This document shows, piece by piece, positions 41,673 through 50,964 of a stretch of DNA of 64,000 nucleotides. The notes beneath the pieces are model-generated. The model saw only the letters and a program-made list of their open reading frames with translations. It was not told the origin of the DNA and made no database searches. The translations under genes and the position numbers were made by a program. The stretch comes from Streptomyces naganishii JCM 4654 (GTDB lineage: Bacteria > Actinomycetota > Actinomycetes > Streptomycetales > Streptomycetaceae): the NCBI RefSeq assembly GCF_014650575.1, contig NZ_BMVF01000006.1:186001-250000 (forward strand), given 5' to 3'. The stretch's first letter is position 1, and each line of letters opens with the position of its first letter.

Positions 41673-42966
41673 CGTGGCCTCCCGTGCGCTGCCGGGGGCG
41701 CGCCCCGGCGTGGTCGGTGTGGGGCGCCGCGGTGCGGGCGGCGGTCGTGCAGATGTCCACGTACGCGGCGAGCAGCGACTCGGCGAACTCCGGGTCGAAA
41801 CGGTCGGGGTTGTAGAACAGCAGCACCCGCACCGTGTCCCGGTCGGGCACGGCGACCAGCTCCAGCTCGAAGCGGGTGGCGACGCCGTCGGGCACCAGGA
41901 CCTCGATGTCCAGCCCGCCGGCCCGGGTGGAGTACACCGGGTCCGCCATCATCTGGAACACCACGTCGTCGAGCCGGCGTTCGGTGCCGCCCGGAGGGAT
42001 CGGCAGCATCTGGAACGGCAGCGCCTGGTGGACGAACGCCTCCATCACCGTGCCGTGCACGGCCCGCAGCTGCGCCGCGAAGTCGCCGTCGGCGAGCCGG
42101 GTCCGCAGCAGCACCATGTTGGCCAGGAACCCCACGGTGCGCCGGTGTTCGGCGCCGCGATTGGCGAACAGGGTCGCCACCGCCAGGTCCTCGGCGCCGC
42201 TGACCGACTTCAGCGCCCGGTAGTACGCGGTGAGCAGGGCCACGAACATCGTCGACCGCTCCCGCTTGGCCAGGGCGTCCAGCGCGGCCACCGTCGGCGC
42301 GTCCAGGACGTGCTGCACGAGCCTGGTGTCGCGCGGCGCGCCCGCGGTGGCCGGACGCATCGGCAGCGGGGGCAGCGTCAGGTCCTTCAGACGCTCGCTC
42401 CAGAACGCCCTCAGCCCCTGCCCGGACGGACCGGCCAGGGTCTCGCGCTGCTCCTCGGCGAACCGTGAGTAGGCGAGGGCGTCGCCGCAGGGTCTGCCCT
42501 CCAGCGCGGCGCACAGGTCCTCGAAGATCACGTTGCAGGACCACGAGTCGGTGACCATGTGGTGCATGTTGAGGCAGAGCACGTGATGGTCCTCGGCGAG
42601 CCGCCACAGGGTGATGCGCACGGCGCACTCGGTGGCGTCGATCCGGGTGCCCAGTTCCCTGGCCACCTCCCGGTCGGCGCACGCCCCGGGATCCGGCTCG
42701 CCGGTCAGGTCCACCTCGCGGATCCGTGGTGACACGACCGGGTGCACCAGCGCCTTGAGGCGGCGGCCCCCGCCGGTGAAGGTGCTGCGCAGCGCCTCGT
42801 GCCGGGAGATCACCTGACCGATCGCCTCGCGGAGCCGGTCGCGGTCGAGCGGACCGCGCAGCCGGCACAGCACCGGGCAGTTGAGCGCGCCCTCCTCGCC
42901 CCGGTAGCGGTCGAGGAACCACAGCAGCGTCTGGCCCACGGACGGGCGGATCTCGGTGGCTGTCAC
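41662..42966 (-). CDS. Free-standing NRPS condensation domain protein
   Basis: A 434-residue C domain with no carrier or adenylation partner. It has the catalytic HHMVTDSWS, RHEALRSTF, and the latch-region block NRGAEHRRTVGFLANM. It is a peptide-bond type, not Cy, and is the first gene of the NRPS operon. Stand-alone C domains join a carrier-bound acyl donor to an acceptor, so the ACP loaded by the FAAL is a possible donor. GTG at 42966 (VTATEIRPSVGQ) was chosen because the conserved domain begins there; longer readings extend into the divergent promoter region. Confidence 0.85.
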
Positions 42967-43159
42967 GTCCGGCAACGTAACGACGGTCCTCGCCCGCGCG
43001 GCCGCCGCTGAAAGAAAGCTGAGAGGACCTTCACGTTCCTTTCCGGCCGCGCGGGCCCCGCCCCCCGCCCGCGTCAGGGTTGGGGGTACCTGTGTCGCGC
43101 GCGGCGCCCTCGCGGGCGCCGGACCCATCCGGCGGCACCGTCACACAGGAGGTCGCTCG
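42967..43159. promoter_or_regulatory. Divergent promoter region between the NRPS operon and the MbtH-A-PCP gene
   Basis: 193 bp between divergent starts, with a locally AT-richer stretch (GAAAGAAAGC at about 43010-43020). No IdeR/DmdR-type iron box or Zur-type dyad was recognised. CACAGGAGG at 43144-43152 is the ribosome site of the plus-strand gene. Confidence 0.45.
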
Positions 43160-45118
43160 ATGCCAGCCAACCCTTTCGAAGAACCGGACGAGAGCTACCT
43201 GGTCCTGTGCAACCAGCGCGGCCAGCGGTCCCTGTGGCCCGCCAGGCTGCCGGCCCCCGCCGGCTGGCGCGTGGAACTGCCCGCGACCTCCCTGGACCAC
43301 GCCCGCGCCCACGTCGACCGCGTCTGGCCGGACGTGCGCCCCCACCCGTCCGCGGCCTCCGCCCCCTCCACCGCCCTGACCCTTCCCGTGCTGTTCGAAC
43401 GGGTGGTGGCCGAGCACCGGGACCTGCCCGCGGTCGAGAGCGAGAGCACCACGCTGACGTACGGCGACCTCGCGGCCCGGGTCAACCGGCTGGCCCGGCG
43501 GCTGATCGCGAACGGTCTCGGCCCCGGCGACCTCGTGGGGATCTGCGTACCCCGCGGAACCGACCAGGTGACGGCGGCCCTCGCGGTGACGACCGCCGGG
43601 GCGGGCTACGTCCCCCTGGACCCCGGTTATCCCGCCGCGCTGCTGCGCCACATGGCGGCCGACTCGGGGCTGCGGACCCTGCTGTACACCGGCCACCCGC
43701 CGGTGCGCCTCACCGGACTGGAAACCCTCGACCTGGCCGCACCCGACCCCGCGCCCCGCCCGCACCGGCTCGTCACCGACGACGAGCGGCGACGGCCGCT
43801 GCACGCCGAGGACACCGCGTACGTCATCTACACCTCCGGCTCCACCGGGACGCCCAAGGGCGTGGTGATCCCGCACGCGGGCATGGCGGCGCTCGCCGAG
43901 GCGCAGCGGCACTGGATCGGGCCCGGACCCGGCGACCGGGTGCTGCAGTGGGCCTCGTTCAACTTCGACGCCGGCTTCTGGGACCTGACGCTGGCCCTGC
44001 TGTCGGGCGCCACCCTGGTGCTCACCGACGACCGCGCGGTGCTGCCCGGCGAGGAACTGCGCCGCACCCTGATCGGCCGGCGGATCAGCCACGCGGTGCT
44101 GCCCCCGGTCGCGCTGACCGCCACCGACCCGGACGGCGTCCTGCCCGGCGGGGTGGTCCTCTCCACCGGTGACTCCTGCACCCAGGCGCTGGTGGCCAGG
44201 TGGGCGCCCGGAAGGCGCATGTTCAACGGGTACGGGCCCACCGAGATGACCGTGGGAGTGACCATGGCGGGCCCGGTGCGGCCGGGCGAGCCGGTCAGCA
44301 TCGGCCAGCCGTGGCCGGGCAACGAGGTCCGGGTGCTCGACGTCGACCTCGAGCCCTGTCAGCCCGGCGAGGACGGAGAGCTCTACCTGGTCGGCGAGGG
44401 CGAGGCCCTCGGCTACCTGGGCCGGCCCGCCCTGACCGCGGAGCGCTTCGTCGCGGACCCGTACGGCCCACCCGGAAGCCGGATGTACCGCTCCGGCGAC
44501 CTCGGCCACCGGGACAAGGACGGCACGCTCTACTTCACGGGCCGCGCCGACCGCCAGGTCAAGCTGCGCGGCTTCCGGGTCGAACTGGGCGAGGTCGAGG
44601 CGGCGTTGGAGTCCTGCGAGGGGGTCCGGCTCGCCGCGGTGGTCGTGGCCGGCGAGGTGGACTCGGCGCACCTCGTCGCCTTCGTGGTGCCCGGGGCGGA
44701 CCCGGCCGACGACCTCGCGGGGGACCTGCGCGGGCGGCTCGCGGCGCGGCTGCCCGCGCACATGGTGCCCTCCCGCGTCGAGGTGCTGGTCTCCCTGCCG
44801 ATGACCAGCAACGGGAAGATCGACCGGCGTGAGCTGGAGCGGCGGGCGGCCGTGACCGCCGCCACGCCACCCGCCGGGCCGGCCCCCACCGTCGACCCCT
44901 CCGACCCGGTGGCCGCGCTGTGCGCGCTGACCGCCCGGGTACTCGGGGTGGCCGCGGTCGGGCCGGACGACAACTTCTTCGACCGGGGCGGACATTCGGT
45001 CCTCGCGGTGCGCCTCGCCAAGGCCGTACGGGACGAGTGGGGGATGACCCTGCCGGTGCGGGCCGTCTTCGAGCGGTCCACCATGGCGGAGCTGGCCGGG
45101 CTGCTGACCGCGGACTGA
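43160..45118 (+). CDS. MbtH-A-PCP fusion, proposed tryptophan-activating didomain NRPS
   Basis: A 652-residue protein. Residues 1-62 are a complete MbtH domain (NPFEEPDESYLVLCN ... SLWPA ... GW). The A domain follows (about 75-575: YTSGSTGTPKGVVIPH, NGYGPTEMT, GRADRQVKLRGFRVELGE, NGKIDRRE), then a PCP (FFDRGGHSVLAVRL). An MbtH domain fused to A-PCP is distinctive of the tryptophan-loading proteins in quinomycin/echinomycin HQA pathways (Qui15/Ecm13 type). There is no condensation domain, so the PCP-bound amino acid is a substrate for in-trans oxidation, not peptide synthesis. The Trp assignment is from context. Confidence 0.88.
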   Translation: MPANPFEEPDESYLVLCNQRGQRSLWPARLPAPAGWRVELPATSLDHARAHVDRVWPDVRPHPSAASAPSTALTLPVLFERVVAEHRDLPAVESESTTLTYGDLAARVNRLARRLIANGLGPGDLVGICVPRGTDQVTAALAVTTAGAGYVPLDPGYPAALLRHMAADSGLRTLLYTGHPPVRLTGLETLDLAAPDPAPRPHRLVTDDERRRPLHAEDTAYVIYTSGSTGTPKGVVIPHAGMAALAEAQRHWIGPGPGDRVLQWASFNFDAGFWDLTLALLSGATLVLTDDRAVLPGEELRRTLIGRRISHAVLPPVALTATDPDGVLPGGVVLSTGDSCTQALVARWAPGRRMFNGYGPTEMTVGVTMAGPVRPGEPVSIGQPWPGNEVRVLDVDLEPCQPGEDGELYLVGEGEALGYLGRPALTAERFVADPYGPPGSRMYRSGDLGHRDKDGTLYFTGRADRQVKLRGFRVELGEVEAALESCEGVRLAAVVVAGEVDSAHLVAFVVPGADPADDLAGDLRGRLAARLPAHMVPSRVEVLVSLPMTSNGKIDRRELERRAAVTAATPPAGPAPTVDPSDPVAALCALTARVLGVAAVGPDDNFFDRGGHSVLAVRLAKAVRDEWGMTLPVRAVFERSTMAELAGLLTAD

Positions 45119-45195
45119 ACCAGCACGGAGCAGGGCTGAGGAAGGCGCGGCTTGCGTTCCGCGCGGGGGACGCCTGGAGGGGAGGCGGTCGCGGC

Positions 45196-46437
45196 TCAGT
45201 CGAGCCGCATCCGCAGGGCGCTGTGGCCGAACAGGAAGGTGGAGTAGACTCGCGGTGGTTCCGCCAGGATCTCGATCCGCTTCACCCGGCGCACCAGCGA
45301 GTCCAGTACGGCGGACAGTTCCAGTCGGCCGAGGAACGCGCCCAGGCAGAAGTGAGGGCCGTGCCCGAGGGCGAGGTGGGGGTTGTGCTCCCGGCCGACG
45401 TCGAAGGTGCGGGGCCGCGCGAAGACCTCGGGGTCGTTGTTGGCCGAGGTGTTCCACAGGGTGACGATGTCGCCCGCCGACACCTCGGCGTCCCCGATCC
45501 GCAGGTCGCAGGTGGCCGTACGGGCGAAGTGCATGGCCGGGGTCACCCAGCGCAGGACCTCCTCCACCGCCGGCCGCACCGCCACCTCACCGGTGCGCAG
45601 CCGGTGCCACTGCTCCTCGTGGGTGCCCAGGGCGTGCAGGGCCCCGATCGTGGTCACCCGCGTGGACTCGTCGCCCCCGAGGATCAGGCTGTAGCAGTTG
45701 AGGGCGAGATCGTCCTCCGCCATGGGCTCGCCCTCCACCCGGGCACCGGCGAGCATGCTGATCACGTCCTCGCCGGGGCGGCGCCGACGCTCGCGGACCA
45801 CGTCGACGAAGTACGACAGGATCTCGTTGCGGGCCTCCAGCGCGTCGAAGGGGTCGTCCTCGGCGCTCTCGGACGACAGCGCGCGCTTGTTCCAGCCCAG
45901 CAGCGAGGGCCGGTCGGCGACGGGCAGCTCCAGCAGGTCGCACACGGTGTTGAGCGGCAGGTGCTCGGCGATGTCCCGGGCGGCGTCGGCCTCGCCCGTG
46001 CCGACCACGGCGGCCACCAGGGCGTCGGCCCGCTGCCGCACCGCCTGTTCGACGTGCCCCAGCACCCGTGGCGAGAAGGCACGCAGCATCGCCTGGCGCA
46101 GCTCGCGGTGGCGGGGCCGGTCCATCACCGCCAGCATCCGCCCGCCGGCCGAGTCGCCGCCGCTCAGCAGGACCTCCAGCACTGTTCCCCGGGCCGAGCT
46201 CAGCCGGGCCGCGTCCTTGTAACAGGCCTGGACGTCACGGTGCCGGGCCACCGCCCAGAACCCGGGGCGGCCGTCCGCGGGGGGATGCCAGCGCACCGGA
46301 TCAGCGCGCCGCATCCGGTCCCAGTACGCGTACGGGTCGTGCTCGACGAACGCCGCCGGGTCGGTGAGGTCGAGAGCCGCACCGGAGGCGTCGTCGTCCG
46401 GGCCGTCGCCGACGGCGCCGCTGGGGGAGGAGAACAC
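45196..46437 (-). CDS. Cytochrome P450, proposed beta-hydroxylase of PCP-bound tryptophan
   Basis: A 413-residue P450: I-helix LILGGDESTRV (GGDEST, as in amino-acyl-PCP hydroxylases), K-helix EEVLRWV, haem loop ALGHGPHFCLGAFLG. In NikQ/Qui18-type systems such P450s beta-hydroxylate an aminoacyl-PCP, which fits the adjacent convergent MbtH-A-PCP gene. The 3-OH of HQA derives from this step. GTG follows AAAGGAG. Confidence 0.87.
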   Translation of the reverse strand: MFSSPSGAVGDGPDDDASGAALDLTDPAAFVEHDPYAYWDRMRRADPVRWHPPADGRPGFWAVARHRDVQACYKDAARLSSARGTVLEVLLSGGDSAGGRMLAVMDRPRHRELRQAMLRAFSPRVLGHVEQAVRQRADALVAAVVGTGEADAARDIAEHLPLNTVCDLLELPVADRPSLLGWNKRALSSESAEDDPFDALEARNEILSYFVDVVRERRRRPGEDVISMLAGARVEGEPMAEDDLALNCYSLILGGDESTRVTTIGALHALGTHEEQWHRLRTGEVAVRPAVEEVLRWVTPAMHFARTATCDLRIGDAEVSAGDIVTLWNTSANNDPEVFARPRTFDVGREHNPHLALGHGPHFCLGAFLGRLELSAVLDSLVRRVKRIEILAEPPRVYSTFLFGHSALRMRLD

Positions 46438-46644
46438 CGGGAGACTCCTTTCGGCCCGGGCACCGGGCCTGCGCCAAGGGCCCGGCGTGGCCACCGGGCC
46501 GCTACGGGCCGCTCGTTTTCCGGTCCCGATCCTGGCCCTTCGCCCCCGCGCCCCAGGCGGCGCTGAATGAATGATGAAGGTTTCCGCGGCGGCCTTGGGC
46601 GTGCGTGCGATTCTCACAACCGACGCAGCGAAGGGGGATCGGCC

Positions 46645-47433
46645 ATGGGCGTGCACCGCGGATCCGTGCGCACGGTGGCGCACACGGAACGCCCCGGGCT
46701 CCGGCTGCTCGGGCTGCCGCACTCCGGCGGCCGCGCGGAGAACTTCGCCGGCTGGCGGGCCGCGCTCCCCGCCGCGTTTCCCGCGACCGCCGTCGAGCTG
46801 TGCGCCGCGCAGTACCCCGGGCACGGCGACCGGCTGGCGGAGCCGCCGCAGGAGGCCGTCGGCGCGATCGCCGAGGAGATCGTCGCCGACCTGACCCGGC
46901 TGCCACCGGCGGACCTGCTGCTCTTCGGCCACAGCTTCGGCTCGGCCGTCGCCTGCGAGGTGGCCCGCCGGTGCCCCGGAGCGGGCCTCGACGTCGTCCT
47001 TCTCGCCGTGTCCGGCGCCTGGGCCCCCGGGGACCCGGCCCGGACTCCTCGCGACGAACACCTGCTGCCCGACGAGGAGTTGTGGAAGCGCCTCGTCGCC
47101 CTCGGGGGCATCGACCCCGACATCGCGTCGCAGACCGAGCTGCGCGACCTGCTGCTCCCCGCGATGCGGGCGGACATCGCCACGCACGAGCGCTACCTCG
47201 CCTGCCAGGACCCGGTACGGCTCCACTGCGACGTCCACGTGTGCATCGCCCGGGGGGATCCCCTCGTGCCGCTCCGGGCCGGCCGCCACTGGGCCCGGCT
47301 CACCACCGGGAACACGAGCCTCGACATCGGACACGGAGGCCACTTCCACGTCTTCGACGACCCCGCTCCGCTGCTGGAGAACCTGGCGCGGCGGATTCCC
47401 GTTCACACGAAGAGGAGGCGGTTCGGCGCATGA
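46645..47433 (+). CDS. Thioesterase, proposed release of beta-hydroxytryptophan
   Basis: A 262-residue TEII-like enzyme: PHSGGRAENFAGW near the N-terminus, nucleophile FGHSFGSAVACE, His in GHGGHFHVFDD. In quinomycin-type HQA pathways a TE of this class hydrolyses beta-hydroxytryptophan from the PCP, and this one opens a four-gene plus-strand operon of HQA-type enzymes. The ATG at 46645 follows AAGGGGG. It is a second discrete thioesterase in the locus, distinct from the one at 26686. Confidence 0.85.
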   Translation: MGVHRGSVRTVAHTERPGLRLLGLPHSGGRAENFAGWRAALPAAFPATAVELCAAQYPGHGDRLAEPPQEAVGAIAEEIVADLTRLPPADLLLFGHSFGSAVACEVARRCPGAGLDVVLLAVSGAWAPGDPARTPRDEHLLPDEELWKRLVALGGIDPDIASQTELRDLLLPAMRADIATHERYLACQDPVRLHCDVHVCIARGDPLVPLRAGRHWARLTTGNTSLDIGHGGHFHVFDDPAPLLENLARRIPVHTKRRRFGA

Positions 47434-48188
47434 CGAGTCCCTGGGCAGGTCTGAAGCTGGTCGTCACCGGCGGCGGTTCGGGTATCGGCGCCGCCGTGGT
47501 CACGCGCGCGGCCGGGCTGGGCGCCGACGTCCTGGCGGTCGGCCGACGGGCCGGCCGGCTCGCGGAGGTGGCGGCGAAGGCACGGGCCGTAGGCGCGGGC
47601 ACCGTGGTGCCGTACGCCGTGGACGTCACCGCCCTCGGTGCCGCCACGCGGATCGCGGAACGCGCCGGGGAGGTGCTCGGCGGCGTCGACGCCCTGGTCA
47701 ACAACGCCGGGCACGCGGTCTTCGACCGCCTGGAGGACGCCGCCGAGGCGGACCTGCGCGAGATGATCGACACCAACCTGGTGGCTCCCGCCCTGCTGAT
47801 CCGGGCGCTGCTGCCCCTGCTGCGCGCACGTCAGGGCTGTGTGGTCAACGTGTCCTCCGTCGGCGGCGTTCTCGCGATGCCGAACCGGTCGTTCTACGGG
47901 GCCAGCAAGGCCGCCCTGAACTCCCTGACCAGGTCGCTCGCCGTGGAACTGGCGCCCGAGGTCCGGGTGAACGCGGTGCTGCCCGGCCCGGTCGACACGG
48001 GCCTGTGGGACGTGGCGGCGGGCGAGGACGCGGACACCCTGCGCGAGAACATCGTCGCCGGCACCCCCCTGGGGCGTTTCGGCCTGGCGCCGGAGGTGGC
48101 GGCCTGGGTGTGCCACCTCGTCGACCCCGAGACCTCGTCCTGGGTCACCGGATCGCTGGTGTCCGTGGACGGCGGGCGCACGGCCTGA
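47430..48188 (+). CDS. Short-chain dehydrogenase/reductase
   Basis: A 252-residue classical SDR: TGGGSGIG (about 13-20), NNAG, catalytic Ser in NVSSVGG, and YGASK. It overlaps the TE gene by 4 nt (ATGA). In the HQA pathway it could reduce the C4 keto/hydroxyl group left after kynurenine-type cyclisation, allowing loss of the 4-oxygen. This is inference from position and chemistry. Confidence 0.85.
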   Translation: MTSPWAGLKLVVTGGGSGIGAAVVTRAAGLGADVLAVGRRAGRLAEVAAKARAVGAGTVVPYAVDVTALGAATRIAERAGEVLGGVDALVNNAGHAVFDRLEDAAEADLREMIDTNLVAPALLIRALLPLLRARQGCVVNVSSVGGVLAMPNRSFYGASKAALNSLTRSLAVELAPEVRVNAVLPGPVDTGLWDVAAGEDADTLRENIVAGTPLGRFGLAPEVAAWVCHLVDPETSSWVTGSLVSVDGGRTA

Positions 48189-48251
48189 GCCACAGCCAGC
48201 AGCACCACCCGGCCTGCCCGATCCGGCCGGTCCTGCCCTCAGCGGAAAGGC

Positions 48252-49502
48252 ATGAATCAGATGACGCAGACGGCTTCACCGTGGTTCGCCCCTGCCTCGG
48301 CGATCCCCTCCTCCTGGCTGTACGAGTCCTTCCGGATCGCCAACGAGCGCGAGCGGGAGCACCCCGGCCAGATCAAGCTGCACGTGGGCGAGCCCGCCTT
48401 CGGCCCACCGGACTCCGTCGCCAAGGAGTTCGCCGCCGCCGTCCAGGAGGGCCGGGCCCGCTACATAGACGTACAGGGGCTCCCGGAGCTTCGTGAGCGT
48501 CTCGCGGACAAGCTCGACACCGTCAACCGCGTCGACACCGAGCCCGCCCGGCTCTTCGTCACCCCCGGGTCCTGTCAGGGGCTCAGCGCCCTGATGCGCT
48601 GCCTCGCCGGCTCGGGCGCGGAGATCCTGATGCCGGAGATCCACTGGCCCGTTCACCTGCAACAGGCCCTCCTGGCCGGATTCCGTCCGGTGTTCTACAA
48701 GCTCGACGAGCACTTCGCGCCCGACCCCGAGTCGATCCGGCGGGCGGCCGGCCCCGCGACCCGGGTGCTGCTGCTCAACACCCCCGCCAATCCCACCGGC
48801 GCGGTCTCCGGCCTCCCGCTGCAGCAGACCCTGTACGAGATCGCCGACGAGCGGGGCTGGCAGATCATCAGCGACGAGGCCTACGAGGACTTCGCGTTCT
48901 CCGGCCCCCACCTGTCCATCGCCGCCCTGGAGCGCGACCGCCCCGCGTCGCAGCGCATCGTCAACAGCGTCTTCACCTTCTCCAAGGGGCCGGCGATGAC
49001 CGGCTACCGGCTCGGCTACGTCGCGGTGTCGCGGCCGGAGACGGCCGCCGCCATGCGCAGCGTTCAGGAATCCTGCATCATTGCGCCCAACGCGCCCGTC
49101 CAGTACGCCGGACTGGCCGCCCTGGACGCCTCGGCAGCCCTCGCCCACAACCACGACTTCGTACGCGGGAACCGGGACGCCGCGCTCCCTTCGCTGGTCG
49201 ACGAGGGGCTGCTGCCCGCCCTGCCCGGCGGCGGCTGGTACGCGATGGCCGACATCTCGTGCACCGGTATGACCGGCGAGGAGTTCAGCGCCGAACTCAT
49301 GCTCCGTCACGACGTCGTGGTGGTCCCCGGCAGCGGGTTCTCCGCACGGCCGGAATTCGCCGCGGACGGCACGATGCGACCGCTGAAGCCCGGCGGCGTC
49401 GCGTCCGGCCTGGTCCGGATCGCGTTCTGCGTCGAGCGGGAGCAGCTCGTCACCGGAGTGGAACTTCTGGTCGCGCTCGTCCGTGAAAAGAGGCAGCGGT
49501 GA
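48252..49502 (+). CDS. Class I/II PLP-dependent aminotransferase
   Basis: A 416-residue fold-type I aminotransferase: NTPANPTGAV, SDEAYEDF, and the PLP Lys in FTFSKGPAMTGYRLGY. Likely role: transamination of (beta-hydroxy)kynurenine so that the resulting 2-oxo acid cyclises with the aryl amine to a quinoline-2-carboxylate, as kynurenine aminotransferases do. GGAAAGG precedes the ATG. Confidence 0.87.
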   Translation: MNQMTQTASPWFAPASAIPSSWLYESFRIANEREREHPGQIKLHVGEPAFGPPDSVAKEFAAAVQEGRARYIDVQGLPELRERLADKLDTVNRVDTEPARLFVTPGSCQGLSALMRCLAGSGAEILMPEIHWPVHLQQALLAGFRPVFYKLDEHFAPDPESIRRAAGPATRVLLLNTPANPTGAVSGLPLQQTLYEIADERGWQIISDEAYEDFAFSGPHLSIAALERDRPASQRIVNSVFTFSKGPAMTGYRLGYVAVSRPETAAAMRSVQESCIIAPNAPVQYAGLAALDASAALAHNHDFVRGNRDAALPSLVDEGLLPALPGGGWYAMADISCTGMTGEEFSAELMLRHDVVVVPGSGFSARPEFAADGTMRPLKPGGVASGLVRIAFCVEREQLVTGVELLVALVREKRQR

Positions 49503-50218
49503 CGCCCATCGAGGTGACCTACGCCTCCTACCTGAAGCTCGACGAACTGCTGGCCCTCCAGCAGCCGCGCACCCCCGACGGCGACGCGGACCTCGCCACA
49601 CTGCTCTCCGAACAGTTCTTCATCGTCAGCCACCAGACCTGCGAGCTGTGGCTGAAACAGATCCTGGGCGACCTCGCCGCCGTGGAGGGCCACTTCCTGA
49701 CGATGACCACCGCGGACCTGGAGCGGTCCGTCGACCTGCTCTACCGCTCCAGCGAGCTGCTGCGCCTGCTGCACGAGCAGCTCATGGCGCTCGAACGACT
49801 GCCGTTGGAGGACTTCGCCCAGTTCCGGCAGTACCTCGGCACGGCCAGCGGAGCCCAGTCCAGCCAGTCCCACCGGCTGGAACGGGTACTCGGCAGTGCC
49901 AGCCGGTCCGGCTCCCTGTTCCTCGCCTTCCGTTCCGGGCTGGAGCGGATCGGCGCCGACCTGGAGGAGATCGTCGCGGCGGGTGTCGAGGCGGGCTCGT
50001 TCCACCGGGTCGTCGAGGCGATGCTCAGGGTCGGCAACGGCTACTTCCAGTGGAAGATCGGGCACGTGGGCCTGGTCATGAAGATGCTCGGGGAACAGCC
50101 CGGTACCGCCGGCACCTCGGGGGCCGCGCACCTCATGGGCCGCGCCACGATGCCGTTCACCGAACTCCACGAGCTGCGCGGCAAAGTGCACGAGCGCGGG
50201 CGCCGGCAGGCGGGCTGA
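49499..50218 (+). CDS. Tryptophan 2,3-dioxygenase, short form
   Basis: A 239-residue haem dioxygenase. FFIVSHQTCELWLKQ corresponds to the TDO N-terminal active-site helix, RQYLGTASGAQSSQ to the xxASGxQSxQ block, WKIGHVGLV supplies the proximal His, and GTAGTSGA matches the GTGGSSG loop. It opens the indole ring of tryptophan, here probably beta-hydroxytryptophan as for Qui17, to the N-formylkynurenine. It is somewhat shorter than housekeeping TDOs. GTG overlaps the aminotransferase stop (GTGA). Confidence 0.9.
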   Translation: MTPIEVTYASYLKLDELLALQQPRTPDGDADLATLLSEQFFIVSHQTCELWLKQILGDLAAVEGHFLTMTTADLERSVDLLYRSSELLRLLHEQLMALERLPLEDFAQFRQYLGTASGAQSSQSHRLERVLGSASRSGSLFLAFRSGLERIGADLEEIVAAGVEAGSFHRVVEAMLRVGNGYFQWKIGHVGLVMKMLGEQPGTAGTSGAAHLMGRATMPFTELHELRGKVHERGRRQAG

Positions 50219-50235
50219 CCGCGGCGGGCCGGGCC

Positions 50236-50262
50236 CCGGAACGCGCGGCGCGCGCGTTCCGG
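50236..50262. terminator. 11-bp-stem hairpin after the TDO gene
   Basis: Arms 50236-50246 and 50252-50262 are perfectly complementary with a 5-nt loop. It lies between the TDO stop and the convergent regulator gene. Confidence 0.75.
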
Positions 50263-50308
50263 TGCCGGCCGGATCAGGTGGTGGCTGCCGGCCGGATCAG
50301 GTGGCGGC
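50263..50308. repeat. 23-bp tandem duplication over a stop codon
   Basis: Units 50263-50285 and 50286-50308 differ at one base. The second unit contains the minus-strand TGA stop (50297-50299) of the winged-helix regulator; the first repeats the stop region just beyond it. Confidence 0.85.
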
Positions 50309-50806
50309 CTCCAGGATGTAACCCCGCCCCCACACGGTGCGCAGGCTCAGCCGGACGCCGTCCAGCCGCTGACGCAGCCGCATGATGTGCAGGTCCACCG
50401 CGTTGCTGGTGACCGTCTCGTTCCTGGTCCGGCCCAGGGCGTCCTTCAGCGTGTCCCGCCGGACGAGATGGCCGAAGTCGGCCAGGAAACACCGCATCAT
50501 CTCGCTCTGTGCCTCGGACATGGGCACCGACTGCCCGCCGTAGTAGAGGACCCCGGTGGGATCCAGCGCGGGCACGAAGTCGGTTCCGGTGCGCCGCTGA
50601 AGCGTGTGGACGCGAGCCGCCAGGTCGAGGCGGTCGACCGGCGGGCGCACCCAGTCCTCGATGGGGGAAATATCGCTCGGCGGTGCTGTCTGGCCCTCCA
50701 GGACCAGCAGGCACGGCAGTCCCGCCTCGCGCAACTGGTCGCGTTCGTGGCTCTGCACCGGCCAGCGAAGGAACCTTACTTCCTTCTGGTGAGTGAGCGT
50801 GGCCAT
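50297..50806 (-). CDS. OmpR-type winged-helix regulator with a divergent receiver-like N-terminus
   Basis: A 169-residue protein. The C-terminal 95 residues are an OmpR/PhoB DNA-binding winged helix (AVDLHIMRLRQRLDG, TVWGRGYILE). The N-terminal 75 residues are too short for a full receiver and show no Asp phosphoacceptor signature, so control is probably not by phosphorylation. It lies between TDO and the flavin monooxygenase and is likely a pathway-specific regulator. The ATG at 50806 is chosen because upstream codons have atypical composition and no homology. Confidence 0.82.
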   Translation of the reverse strand: MATLTHQKEVRFLRWPVQSHERDQLREAGLPCLLVLEGQTAPPSDISPIEDWVRPPVDRLDLAARVHTLQRRTGTDFVPALDPTGVLYYGGQSVPMSEAQSEMMRCFLADFGHLVRRDTLKDALGRTRNETVTSNAVDLHIMRLRQRLDGVRLSLRTVWGRGYILEAAT

Positions 50807-50829
50807 GGCCCTGTCCCCGTTCTCCCGTG

Positions 50830-50845
50830 ACGAGTGACAACTCGT
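50830..50845. promoter_or_regulatory. Small dyad upstream of the regulator gene
   Basis: ACGAGT-GACA-ACTCGT, a perfect 6-4-6 inverted repeat centred about 31 nt upstream of the regulator start codon. It could be an autoregulatory operator or a 5'-UTR hairpin. Confidence 0.35.
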
Positions 50846-50964
50846 GGCCGAGGACCGGCGGCGTCGCCGGGCATGCGTGCGTGAGGTTGTGCTGGCTGGC
50901 TTCGACGCCGGACTTCCGCGTGACTTCGTCACCGGCCCCCGTGGGTCCGATCCTGCCGTGTCTC

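Noticed and set aside
42967..43159. Iron or zinc regulatory box upstream of the NRPS operon
   Set aside because: I looked for DmdR/IdeR-like and Zur-like dyads by eye and found none convincing; a matrix scan would be needed to be certain.
45119..45195. Terminator between the convergent MbtH-A-PCP and P450 genes
   Set aside because: Only weak, imperfect dyads are visible, unlike the perfect hairpins at the other convergent junctions.
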